Notes under the pieces: model-generated
What the model was told of the DNA's origin: nothing
Seen by the model: only the letters and a program-made list of their open reading frames with translations
Database searches by the model: none
Assembly: GCA_019635315.1 (NCBI GenBank)
Contig: JAHBZT010000006.1
Location: 62,001 to 126,000, forward strand
Direction: 5' to 3'
Origin: Rubrivivax sp.
GTDB lineage: Bacteria > Pseudomonadota > Gammaproteobacteria > Burkholderiales > Burkholderiaceae_C
DNA length: 64,000 nt
Part shown: positions 24,420 to 33,591 of the stretch, piece by piece
How the letters are laid out: each line of letters opens with the position of its first letter
Position numbering within the stretch: position 1 is the first letter of the stretch
Position numbers and translations under genes: made by a program

Positions 24420-26069
24420 ATGGGCGGAGCTTTCGAGGGCCGCTGGGCGCGCGGGTGCCTGGTGGGGCTGGTGGTCGCGTGCGCGGCCGCCGCGTCGGCG
24501 CAGACGAGCACGGCGCCGGGTCGCGTCGAGCAGGACACGCGGCCCGAGCCGCGCCCGGCGCCGCGCGATGCGATCCGCCTGGACGCGGCGCGCTACGCCG
24601 AGCAGGTGCCTGCCGGCGCCGCGGCGGTGGCCTTCACGCTGGGCGCGGTGCGGCTGGACGGCAACCGCGCCATCGCGACCGAGGCGCTGGCGCCGCTGTG
24701 GCAGGCGCGGCTGGGCCAGCGCATCAGCCTGGCGGACGCCTTCGCGATCGCCGCGGCGATCAGCGCGCGCTACCGCGAGGCCGGCTACGTGCTGTCGCAG
24801 GCCATCGTGCCGGCGCAGGACCTGCCCACCGGCGCGCCGGCCACGCTGCAGATCCAGGTGCTGGAAGGCTATGTCGAGCAGGTGCTGGTCGGCGGCGAGC
24901 TGTCGGCGGCGCTGCAGCCGCACCTGGCGCCGGTGCTCGCCGAGCGCCCGCTGCGCCTGGCGACGCTGGAGCGGGCGCTGCTGCTGGTCAACGAACTGGC
25001 GGGTGTGGCCGCGCAGGCCAGCCTGCGTGCCGGCACCGGCGCCGGCGCCTCGGTGCTGGAGCTGGCGGTGGCGCGCGACCGCGCCGGGGGCTCACTGGCG
25101 GTGCACAACCGCTCGACGCCGGCGCAGGGGCGCGTGCGCATCGAGGCCGGCGCCGAAGTGCGCGGCCTGCTCGGCCATTTCGACCGCCACGGCCTGCGGC
25201 TCATCAGCTCCGGCGACGACCGCCTCAACCTGCTGGCCTATGCCGGCGAGGCACCGGTCGGCGCCAGCGGGCTGAAGCTGCAGTGGAGCGCCTCGGCCTC
25301 GCGCTCGGAGCCCGAGTCGCCGCTGCCCAATGTCGACACCGAGAGCAACAACCTCTCACTGGGCGTCAGCCACCCGGTGCTGCGCTCGCGCGCGACCAAC
25401 GTCGCGCTGCGCGTCGCGCTCGGCGGCTACGACAACCAGTCCGGTGGCGGGCTCACCTCGCGTGACCGCATCCGCAGCGCGCGCGTGGGCCTGGCCGCCG
25501 ACCATGCCGATGCGCTGGGCGGCATCTCGCTGATCGACCTCGAGTTCGTCAAGGGGCTGGGCGGGATGGGCGCCTCCGAGCGCGGCGACCCGCTGCTCAA
25601 CGGCGCCGACCCCGAGTTTGCGCGCACCAGCGTCTACCTGGCGCGGCTGCAGTCGCTGGGCGGCAGTTTCTCGCTGCTGCTGGCGGCCACCGCGCAGGCC
25701 TCGGGCGACCGCCTGCCCACGGCCGAGCAGCTGGGCCTGGGCGGCGACACCTTCGTGCGTGCCTTCGACCCGTCGGAGGCCATCGGCGAGAACGGCGCCG
25801 CCGCCAAGCTGGAGCTGCGCTGGAGCTTCGGCATCGGGCCCGGCGCCGGCACGCTGTACGCGTACTACGACGCCGGGCGCGTCGACCGCAAGCAGGCCAG
25901 CGGCCCCGACCTGCGCGTGACGCTGGCCGCCACCGGCCTGGGTCTGCGCTTCAGCGGCCCGGCCGGCACGCGCGGCTACATCGAGGTCGCCAAACCGCTG
26001 AAGCGCGACGTCGCCAGCGAGGGCAACCGCAAGGCCCGCGTCTTCGCCGGGCTGGGCATCGACCTCTGA
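24420..26069 (+). CDS. TpsB outer-membrane transporter, ShlB/FhaC/HecB family
   Basis: A 549-residue two-partner secretion transporter that moves the TpsA exoprotein across the outer membrane. It has a signal peptide (LVGLVVACAAAASA), a POTRA_2 domain (about 65-145: FTLGAVRLDGNRAI, YREAGYVLSQAIVPAQDL) and a ShlB-type POTRA (LQIQVLEGYVEQV). A 16-strand beta-barrel follows from about 210 with the FhaC signature LGGDTFVRAFDPSEAIGENG and a terminal strand (KARVFAGLGIDL). The ATG at 24420 has GGGAGG eight bases before it and leads into the signal peptide. The tpsA gene follows 53 bases later, and the pair should be one transcript with the caspase gene. Confidence 0.95.
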   Translation: MGGAFEGRWARGCLVGLVVACAAAASAQTSTAPGRVEQDTRPEPRPAPRDAIRLDAARYAEQVPAGAAAVAFTLGAVRLDGNRAIATEALAPLWQARLGQRISLADAFAIAAAISARYREAGYVLSQAIVPAQDLPTGAPATLQIQVLEGYVEQVLVGGELSAALQPHLAPVLAERPLRLATLERALLLVNELAGVAAQASLRAGTGAGASVLELAVARDRAGGSLAVHNRSTPAQGRVRIEAGAEVRGLLGHFDRHGLRLISSGDDRLNLLAYAGEAPVGASGLKLQWSASASRSEPESPLPNVDTESNNLSLGVSHPVLRSRATNVALRVALGGYDNQSGGGLTSRDRIRSARVGLAADHADALGGISLIDLEFVKGLGGMGASERGDPLLNGADPEFARTSVYLARLQSLGGSFSLLLAATAQASGDRLPTAEQLGLGGDTFVRAFDPSEAIGENGAAAKLELRWSFGIGPGAGTLYAYYDAGRVDRKQASGPDLRVTLAATGLGLRFSGPAGTRGYIEVAKPLKRDVASEGNRKARVFAGLGIDL

Positions 26070-26122
26070 TCGGGGACCCGATCACCGCACCATCACCTGA
26101 TCCTCCTGCCGGAGTGCCGCGC

Positions 26123-29100
26123 ATGAAGTCCACCCGCCACGCCCCCACCGCAGCGCTGCGCGCTGCCCGGCGCCCCGCGCCGCATCCGGTCGCGCGTGCC
26201 GCGCGCGAGTTGCTGGCGCCGGCCGGCGCCGCGCTGGCCCTGGGCCTGGTCCCGCCGATGCCGGCTTTCGCCGGCCCGCAGGGCGGCCAGGTCAGCGCCG
26301 GGCAGGCCAGCATCCAGGTCCAGGGCGCGACGACCACCGTGCAGCAGACGAGCGCCCGCGCCGCGATCGACTGGCAGAGCTTCAGCGTCGGCGCGCACGA
26401 GACGGTGCGCTTCCAGCAGCCCAGCGCGGCGGCGGTGGTGCTCAACCGCGTCGTCGGTCCGAATCCCTCGGCCATCTTCGGCCGCATCACGGCCAATGGC
26501 CAGGTGCTGCTGATCAACCCCAACGGCATCCTCTTCGGGCGCAGCGCACAGGTCGACGTCGGCGGGCTCGTCGCCTCCACCGCCAACGTGGGTAACGCCG
26601 ACTTCATGGCCGGGCGGCTGAATTTCACGCAGCCCGGCAGGCCGGGTGCGGCGGTCGTCAACGAAGGCCGCATCACGGTGGCCGAAGGCGGCCTGGCGGC
26701 GCTGGTCGGCCGCACGGTGGCCAACCGGGGCGTCATCGAGGCGCGGCTGGGCACCGTGGCCTTGGCCGGCGGTGATGCCTTCGTGCTGGACCTCTACGGC
26801 GACCGCCTCGTCAACCTGGTCGTCGACCCCGAGGCGCTGGCCACGCTGACCGACGCGCAGGGCCGGCCGCTGGCCGCGCGCGTGGATCAGCAGGGCCGCA
26901 TCCACGCCGACGGCGGCGTGGTGCAGCTCTCGGCGGCCACCGTGTCGCGGCTGGTCGACAGCCTGGTCAACGTCGGCGGCACCGTGCGCGCGACCAGCTT
27001 CGAGGAGCAGCCCGGGCGCATCGTGCTGCGCGGCGATGGGGGCACCAAGCTGCACCTGGCCGGCAGCGTGGATGTCTCGGGTGTCTTCGGCGGGCGCATC
27101 GACGCGACGGCGGGCCGGGTGAACCTGGTATCGACCGCGCACCTGGACGCCGGCGGCGACCTGGGCGGCGGCCGCATCGCGGTCGGCGGCGAGTGGCAGG
27201 GCGGCGGCGAGCTGCCGCATGCGAAGCAGGTCGACGTGGCGCAGGGGGCCCGGCTCGACGCCAGCGCGCGCCGCCAGGGCGACGGCGGCACGGTGGTCGT
27301 CTGGTCCGACGGCGATACGCGCTTCGAGGGCCGCATCGCGGCCCGCGGCGGCGTCGCCGGTGGCGACGGCGGCCAGGTCGAGGTGTCGGGTCGCCAGCGC
27401 CTGGGCTTCGACGGCGACGTGGTCGCCGCCGCAGGGGCCGCGGGCGGCCGTGCCGGCAGGCTGCTGCTGGATCCGCAGAACCTGGTCATCGACGGCAGCA
27501 GCGGCAGCACCACGCTGCCCGGCGCCGATACGCCGGGCGACTACACGGTGCGTGCGTCGGCGCTCAACCGCCAGCTCGTCAACGGCACCTCGGTCACGCT
27601 GCAGGCGACGCAGGACCTCACGCTGACCGCCGGCACGGTGGTCGACGCTCGCGCGACCAGCGGCGCCACGCCCGGCGCCGGGCTCACGTTGACCGCCGGC
27701 CGCGACATCGCGCTGAACGGGCTGGTCATCCTGACCGACGGCGCCTTCACGGCCACGGCCGGCGGGCGCTTCACGCAGGCGGCCGACGGCGCGGTGGCCA
27801 CCGGCAACGGCGCCATCGGCGTCACTGCCGCGGGCGACCTCGCGGCGAGCAACCTGCTGACGAGCAGCGCGCTCACGCTGCGCAGTACGGCCGGCAGCGT
27901 GAATGTCTCGCGCGCCGTCTCCGGCCTGGCCGGGCGCGGCGGCGTACTCACCATCGAGGGCCGCGACGGCGTCACGCTGGGCGCCGGCGCGCTGGTCGGT
28001 GCGGCGACGCTGACGTCGGCGCAGGGGGCCGTGGACACCGGCGCGGCGACGCTGGATGCCGGCGGCGCCATCGCGCTCACCGGCGCGAGCGTGAATGCCG
28101 GCGCGCTGATCACGCCAGCCACGGTGACGGTGACGAGTGCCGGCGCCGTGAGCCTGGGCGCGGTGGCCGGCGCCGCCGGCGAGGTGAATGCGCAGACGGC
28201 GAAGGCGCAGGGTCTGACGATCGCCACGCCCGGCGCGGTGACATTGAACGGCGCGGCGTTGGGCGCCGGCGGGCTGACCGTGCACGGTGCGGCGGCCGGC
28301 GACCGCGCCGGCGCGGTCGGCTTCGGCGCGGCCAGCCTCTTCAGCGACGGCGCGGTGTCGGTGCGCGCGTCCTCGATCGCGCTCGCCGCAGCGGGCATCG
28401 CCAGCGGCGGCGCGCTGACGCTGGACGCCGGCGCTGCGCTGAGCACTGGCGCCGGCAAGCTGCAGTCCGCGGGCACCATGACATTGGCTGCCGGCGGCAT
28501 CGCGACGCTGGGCAGCGGCGGCGCGGAGTCCGGCGCGGCGCTGGCGCTCAGCGGCGATGCGCTGCAGCTTGACGGCGACCTGCGCAGCGCGGCCGCCCTG
28601 CAGCTCCAGGCGGCGCAGGGCATCGCGCTGAACCGCAACGTCAACGCCGCGAGCTTCGGCGCCACCGCAGGCGCCGGCTTCACGCAGGCCGCGGGCAGCG
28701 CGGTGGCGGCGGGCGACGTGACGATCGCGAGCACGGGGGCGCTGTCGGCGAGCAACCTGATCGCTACCGGCGCGGTGACCCTGTCCAGCAGCCAGGGCGC
28801 GGTCAACGTCAGCGGCGCACTGGCCAGTGGCGCCGACCGCACGGCGCGCATCGGCTCGCTGCAGGCCAGCGGGCGCGACGGGGTCACGCTGGGCGCCGGG
28901 GCGCTGGTCGCGGGCACGACGACGCTGAGCGCGGCGCAGGGCGCGGTAACGACGACGGGCGCGACGATCGACAGCGTCGGCGCGGTGACGATCGACGGCG
29001 CCAGCGTGGCCACCGGCGCGCTGGTCACGCCGGCGGCCGTGATGGTGACGAGCGCCGGTGCGGTCAGCCTGGGCGCGGTGGCCGGCGCGGCCGGCTCGGT

Positions 29101-32100
29101 GAACGATCAGACCGCCAAGTCCCAGGGCCTGACGGTGGCCACACCCGGTGCGGTGACGCTGGCCGGCGCGGCGCTGGGCGCAGGCGGCCTCACGGTGCGC
29201 GGTGCGACGGCCGGCGACCGTGCCGGCGCGGTGGACTTTGGCGCGGCCAGCGTCTTCAGCGACGGCGATGTCATGGTGCGCGCGGCCGCGATCATGCTGG
29301 CGGGCGATACGGGCGTGTCCGGCGGCGCGGCGCTGACACTGGATGCGAGCGGTGCCATCGTCAGCGGCGACGGCAAGCTGCAGTCCGCCGGAGCCATGAC
29401 GATCAACGGCGGCAGCGGCGCCACCATCGGTGCCGGCGGCGCCGAGACCACGGCGGGTTTCCTGGCGATCAACGGCAACGTGCTGACGATCACCGGTGAC
29501 CTGAGCAGTGCCGGCGCGGTGACGCTGAGCGCGCTGCAGGACCTGCGGCTCGACGGCGACGTCGTCGCAGCCAGCCTGGACGCCACGGCCGGGGCGCGCT
29601 TCGTGCAGGCCGCCAACGGCACGGTCGCCGCCGGCGCCATCGACATGTCGGCCGCAGGCGGCATCGTCGCCAGCAACCTGCTCAGCGGCGGTGCGGTGAC
29701 CCTGGGCAGCAGCGCCGGCACGGTCGTCGTTGCCGAGGCCCTGTCCGCTGTCGGCGGCACGCGCGCCGGTTCGCTGCAGGTGGAAGGGCGCGACGGCGTG
29801 ATACTGGCCAAGGGTGCGCTCGTTGGCGGCGTCACGACGCTGACCTCCGGCGCAGGTGCCGTCAGCCTGGGCGCGACGCTGGACAGCAGCGGGGGTATCA
29901 CGCTGCAGGGCGGCACCGTCACGACGATGGCGCTGCTGAGCGGCGGTGACGTGGCCGTGACGAGCGGCGGTACGGTGACGCTGGGTGGCGTGGCCGGCGA
30001 GGCCGGCACCATCGACGACACGCGGGCCACGGCGCGCGGCCTGCAGTTGGCCACGCCCGGCGCGGTGACGATGGCCGGCGCAGCGCTGGGCAGCGGTGGC
30101 CTGACGGTGCGCGGCAGCAACCCGGGCGATCGCGCCGCTGCGGTGGCCCTGGGCGACGGCAGCGTCTTCAGTGCAGGTGACGTGCGCGTCGATGCCGCGT
30201 CGATCGCGCTGGCCGCGGCGGGCATCGCCGGCGGCGGCGCGCTGACGCTGGACGCCAGCGGTGCGTTGACGACCGGCACGGGCGAGGTTCGGGGCGCTGG
30301 TGCCGTGGCGCTGAGCGCCGGCGGCGACCTGAGTGTCGGCAGCGGTGGCGCGCGGTCGACCGGTTCCATGCTGAGCCTGAGCGGCGATGCGATCTCGGTG
30401 GCCGGGGCGCAGGGCTTGCCTGGTGCCCTGGGCAGTGCAGGTGCCATGACCTTGACGGCGGTCCGGGGCATCACGCTGGATGCCAACGTCGCCGCCGGAG
30501 CCTTCACCGCCACCGCTGGCACTGCCTTCTCACAGGGCGCCACGCGCAGCATCGATGCCGGCGGCGGCAACCTGGGGATCAACGTGGTCGGCGAACTGGC
30601 GACCGGCACGCTGCTGGCAGCCGGCGCGGTGACGCTGCAGAGCACGCAGGGGGCCGTCGACATCGGCGGCGCGATCGGCGGCGCCGGCGATGCGCGCGTG
30701 GCCTCGCTTCAGGTCGCCGGACGCGACGGCGTCACGCTTCGCGGCGGCGCGCGCGTGGCCGGCACCACCGCGCTTGCTTCCACCGGTGGTGCCGTCACGA
30801 CGAGCGCCGCGACGCTGGACAGCCGCGGCGACATCACCCTGCAGGGAACGACGGTGAGCACCGCGGCGCTGCTCAGCGCGGGCACCGTGACGGCCTACAG
30901 TGCCGGCGCCGTCACGCTGGGCGGGGTGGCCGGCGAGGCCGGCGAGATCGACGCCAGCCGCACGAAGGCCGCGGGGCTGGTCGTGCGCACGCCCGGCGCG
31001 GTGACGCTGGGCGGCGCGGCGCTGGGGGCGGGCGGGCTGACGGTGGGGGGCGCCAGCGCGGGCGACCGCGCCGGGGCGGTGGACTTCGGCAGCGCCGGGG
31101 TCTTCAGCGGCGGCGACGTGCGTGTGGACGCCGCCAGCGCGACGCTGACGTCCTCGGGCATTGCCGGGGGAGGCAACGTGACGCTGGACGTGCAGGCCGC
31201 CCTGGCGACGGGCAGTGCTGCGGTCGAGGCTGCCGGCACGCTGGCGCTGAGTTCGGCGACGTCCATCACCGTCGGTGCGGGTGGCGGCGCCAAGGCGGGC
31301 GGCACCCTTTCCCTGCAGGCGCCAGGCGACATCGTCGCCGTCGGTCCCTTGGCCACGGAGGGAGGTGCGATCGAGATCCGATCGAGCAGTGGCAGCGTCA
31401 CCCTGCACCGTGTCGCGACCAATACGCCCGGTTCGACCGGCAGCGGCACGCTGGACGTGCAGGCTGCCGCCGACATCGTCTTCGCCGAGCCCCTGGGCGG
31501 CGCGACCACGGGCTACGCGCTGTTCGACGACAAGTATCAGCAGGCGCTGCGCCCCACTGTCGGCCGCGTGCTGGCGGTCGCCGGCCGCGACCTGGAGAGC
31601 AACGGCCTGAACCTGGACGGGCGCGACGACCCGACGCCGATGCCGACGTACGCCGTGGACTTCCTCTACCGGCGCGACGGCGGCGCCTACGCCGGGCTGG
31701 TGCTGTCCGCGGGGGAGCGCCTGGTCGTCAACGGGCCCATCGGGGTCAACAAGGGCAACGTCGTGCTCGACTCGCGTGGCACGGGCCCCATGCATGGCCT
31801 GTACCTGGGGCAGTCGATCTACTCGCGCGGCCACGACACCGCGGCGGGCAAGACCGCCTACAGCGTCCTCATGAGCACGGGCTTCCGGTTCGACAGCAAT
31901 GGCATCCAGCGGGGCAACACCTACCTGTTCGACAACACCGACGAGGTCGCCGAGTTCGCCGACACGACCACGGGGCAGGTCAGCAAGGTGGCAAAGATCA
32001 TCGTGGCCAACCATGTCGCGAACTACACGCGGGCCGACGGCAGCCCGGACCCGCGGCTGGTGACCGCCGACAACGCCGACCCGGCGGCCTATGCCAGCAC

Positions 32101-33502
32101 GCCGGACAACTTTCCGATTCCGGCCGTCGTGCTGAGCTGGGACGAGGGCAGCACGCGCGGCGGGCCGCCGCGCGCCGTCTCCGGCGTCGGACCGCTGCGG
32201 CTGGCGGCCATGCCGACCGCAAGCGTCGCGGTCGACGCGGCCCAGACCGAGAGCGACGGCGTGCCCGGGACGGGCATCGCGCTGAAGGTGCAGTACCACC
32301 TGCCGCCGAACGTGACGTTGCCGGCCGCGACGACGCCCGACCAGACTGTCTGGGGCAGCCGGGCGCGGCCGGTGCGCTACTCGGACATGTACGACGCCCG
32401 CTGCGTGACCGACGGCGCCTGCACCTACGAGCAGATCGGAATCCGGGCCGTCGATGGTGTCAATGCCAGCGGATCGACCTTCGATCATCGGGCGAATGTC
32501 GGGCTGGAACAGCTCGGTGGGTTCGACCCCGCCACGGACACCGGCGGACCCAACGACCGCGTTCTGGGCTACGTGCTCGAGGGCATCAACACATTCGGCC
32601 TGATCCGCTGGACCTTCCGCCAGGGCGGCTTCACGCCCAACGACGACACGGTGACGACGGTGGTCCGCGAAGCGGCCAACCAGCAGGGCACCGTGGGTTA
32701 CGAGATCCGCAACCGGCTGGCCCAGGTGGCGGTCGACGCGAACGGCTCGCTGACGCGCTTCCTGATCTATCCCGTGACCGGCAGTTCGACGCTGACCGCG
32801 GCCTTCAACAACACTGGCGGGCTGCAGGGTGGCAGTGGCGACCCGACTGGCGGCAGCACCGGCAACATGGGCGGCACCGGCAACAGCGCCAGCGGCGTGG
32901 TGGGCTTCCCGGGCCTGGGTGGCTTCGGCCCCCAAGGGACAACCACCGTGGGCGGCGCCGGCGGCGGCACGGCCGGCAACCTGGGCTTCGGCACCTTGCC
33001 GGCGGGCAGCACCGCCGGCAGCGGTGGCAACACGGGCAGCGGCGGCGTCGGCTTCGGCGGCCTGCAGCCGGGCAGCGCCACGGGCGGCAGTGGCAACGGC
33101 GCGGTCACGACAGTCGCGTTCGGCGCGCTGGCCGGTGGCAACGCGGCGGCCGCCGGCGGCAACGGCGCGGTGCTACCGCCGGCCGGCCCGCCACCCGGGC
33201 CTGTTGTGCCTGGCGGCCCCGATGGCGCGGGTGGCGGCACGCCCAGCACGCTGCGGCCCGCAGGCGACGTTCCGCCCGAAGGCGATGGTGCGTCCGCCGC
33301 GGAAGGGCGCGAGATCGTCATCGGCAGTCGCCCCGCCGCGCTGGCCGACCTCGGCCGCGGCTCGGCATCGTCCGGCAGTGCCCCGAACGTGCTGCGCAAG
33401 CGCTTCCGCCTCGCGGTGGCCGCCGACGAATCGGTCTGCGCGCCGGGTGACCTGCAGCCCGCGGGCGGGGCGTCGAACCGGTTGTGTCCGCCGGACCGCT
33501 GA
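26123..33502 (+). CDS. TpsA exoprotein, filamentous-hemagglutinin-type adhesin
   Basis: A 2459-residue secreted protein. It has an N-terminal signal region (to about residue 50), a TPS secretion domain (about 52-300) with NRVVGPNPSAIFGRI and NPNGILFG (132-139), then a beta-helix of short Gly/Ala/Val/Thr repeats. Four long units of about 304-311 residues recur (GRDG at 613, 917, 1222, 1533). An unrecognised segment follows at about 1840-2220, then a Gly-rich tail, and Cys2439 and Cys2455 near the C-terminus (four residues from the end). The paired C-terminal cysteines recall Haemophilus HMW1, where a disulfide loop keeps the adhesin attached to TpsB. No ESPR, toxin domain or immunity gene is seen, so a contact-dependent inhibition toxin is unlikely. 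GGAG before the ATG at 26123 supports the start. Confidence 0.93.
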   Translation: MKSTRHAPTAALRAARRPAPHPVARAARELLAPAGAALALGLVPPMPAFAGPQGGQVSAGQASIQVQGATTTVQQTSARAAIDWQSFSVGAHETVRFQQPSAAAVVLNRVVGPNPSAIFGRITANGQVLLINPNGILFGRSAQVDVGGLVASTANVGNADFMAGRLNFTQPGRPGAAVVNEGRITVAEGGLAALVGRTVANRGVIEARLGTVALAGGDAFVLDLYGDRLVNLVVDPEALATLTDAQGRPLAARVDQQGRIHADGGVVQLSAATVSRLVDSLVNVGGTVRATSFEEQPGRIVLRGDGGTKLHLAGSVDVSGVFGGRIDATAGRVNLVSTAHLDAGGDLGGGRIAVGGEWQGGGELPHAKQVDVAQGARLDASARRQGDGGTVVVWSDGDTRFEGRIAARGGVAGGDGGQVEVSGRQRLGFDGDVVAAAGAAGGRAGRLLLDPQNLVIDGSSGSTTLPGADTPGDYTVRASALNRQLVNGTSVTLQATQDLTLTAGTVVDARATSGATPGAGLTLTAGRDIALNGLVILTDGAFTATAGGRFTQAADGAVATGNGAIGVTAAGDLAASNLLTSSALTLRSTAGSVNVSRAVSGLAGRGGVLTIEGRDGVTLGAGALVGAATLTSAQGAVDTGAATLDAGGAIALTGASVNAGALITPATVTVTSAGAVSLGAVAGAAGEVNAQTAKAQGLTIATPGAVTLNGAALGAGGLTVHGAAAGDRAGAVGFGAASLFSDGAVSVRASSIALAAAGIASGGALTLDAGAALSTGAGKLQSAGTMTLAAGGIATLGSGGAESGAALALSGDALQLDGDLRSAAALQLQAAQGIALNRNVNAASFGATAGAGFTQAAGSAVAAGDVTIASTGALSASNLIATGAVTLSSSQGAVNVSGALASGADRTARIGSLQASGRDGVTLGAGALVAGTTTLSAAQGAVTTTGATIDSVGAVTIDGASVATGALVTPAAVMVTSAGAVSLGAVAGAAGSVNDQTAKSQGLTVATPGAVTLAGAALGAGGLTVRGATAGDRAGAVDFGAASVFSDGDVMVRAAAIMLAGDTGVSGGAALTLDASGAIVSGDGKLQSAGAMTINGGSGATIGAGGAETTAGFLAINGNVLTITGDLSSAGAVTLSALQDLRLDGDVVAASLDATAGARFVQAANGTVAAGAIDMSAAGGIVASNLLSGGAVTLGSSAGTVVVAEALSAVGGTRAGSLQVEGRDGVILAKGALVGGVTTLTSGAGAVSLGATLDSSGGITLQGGTVTTMALLSGGDVAVTSGGTVTLGGVAGEAGTIDDTRATARGLQLATPGAVTMAGAALGSGGLTVRGSNPGDRAAAVALGDGSVFSAGDVRVDAASIALAAAGIAGGGALTLDASGALTTGTGEVRGAGAVALSAGGDLSVGSGGARSTGSMLSLSGDAISVAGAQGLPGALGSAGAMTLTAVRGITLDANVAAGAFTATAGTAFSQGATRSIDAGGGNLGINVVGELATGTLLAAGAVTLQSTQGAVDIGGAIGGAGDARVASLQVAGRDGVTLRGGARVAGTTALASTGGAVTTSAATLDSRGDITLQGTTVSTAALLSAGTVTAYSAGAVTLGGVAGEAGEIDASRTKAAGLVVRTPGAVTLGGAALGAGGLTVGGASAGDRAGAVDFGSAGVFSGGDVRVDAASATLTSSGIAGGGNVTLDVQAALATGSAAVEAAGTLALSSATSITVGAGGGAKAGGTLSLQAPGDIVAVGPLATEGGAIEIRSSSGSVTLHRVATNTPGSTGSGTLDVQAAADIVFAEPLGGATTGYALFDDKYQQALRPTVGRVLAVAGRDLESNGLNLDGRDDPTPMPTYAVDFLYRRDGGAYAGLVLSAGERLVVNGPIGVNKGNVVLDSRGTGPMHGLYLGQSIYSRGHDTAAGKTAYSVLMSTGFRFDSNGIQRGNTYLFDNTDEVAEFADTTTGQVSKVAKIIVANHVANYTRADGSPDPRLVTADNADPAAYASTPDNFPIPAVVLSWDEGSTRGGPPRAVSGVGPLRLAAMPTASVAVDAAQTESDGVPGTGIALKVQYHLPPNVTLPAATTPDQTVWGSRARPVRYSDMYDARCVTDGACTYEQIGIRAVDGVNASGSTFDHRANVGLEQLGGFDPATDTGGPNDRVLGYVLEGINTFGLIRWTFRQGGFTPNDDTVTTVVREAANQQGTVGYEIRNRLAQVAVDANGSLTRFLIYPVTGSSTLTAAFNNTGGLQGGSGDPTGGSTGNMGGTGNSASGVVGFPGLGGFGPQGTTTVGGAGGGTAGNLGFGTLPAGSTAGSGGNTGSGGVGFGGLQPGSATGGSGNGAVTTVAFGALAGGNAAAAGGNGAVLPPAGPPPGPVVPGGPDGAGGGTPSTLRPAGDVPPEGDGASAAEGREIVIGSRPAALADLGRGSASSGSAPNVLRKRFRLAVAADESVCAPGDLQPAGGASNRLCPPDR
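27741..31290 (+). repeat. Four coding repeats of about 912-933 bp inside tpsA
   Basis: Successive units carry the same series of motifs: an ATAG-xx-F-xQ block, ASNLL, GRDGVTL, a GAVSLG-VAG block, ATPGAVTL-GAALGAGGLTV, GDRAGAV and GGALTLDA. The GRDG codons begin at 27959, 28871, 29786 and 30719, giving spacings of 912, 915 and 933 bp. Units have diverged in sequence but not in length, which points to old duplications under structural constraint. The length of each unit should correspond to a block of beta-helix. Confidence 0.8.
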
Positions 33503-33591
33503 GTCTGGACGGGCGGGTCCACGGGCGTGGATCCGCTGGTCCGCCGCGGGAGCTTGTGGGTCCCGCACCCGGGTCGCCTGCCGCCGGGCTG

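Noticed and set aside
22468-24538. A 1077-codon minus-strand frame beginning at 24538 that would join the WecF-like protein to upstream sequence
   Set aside because: The WecF-like protein has its own ATG overlapping the GT2 fusion stop. The upstream part of that frame is a shadow of the GT2 fusion gene in another frame.
27741-31290. Repeats considered as a CRISPR or satellite array
   Set aside because: Units are about 915 bp, in frame and coding, and lie inside tpsA; there are no short identical repeats with unique spacers.
26123-33502. TpsA as a contact-dependent inhibition (CdiA) toxin
   Set aside because: The C-terminus is a Gly-rich tail with a cysteine pair, with no toxin domain or pretoxin motif. 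The next gene is a large caspase protein rather than a small immunity gene.
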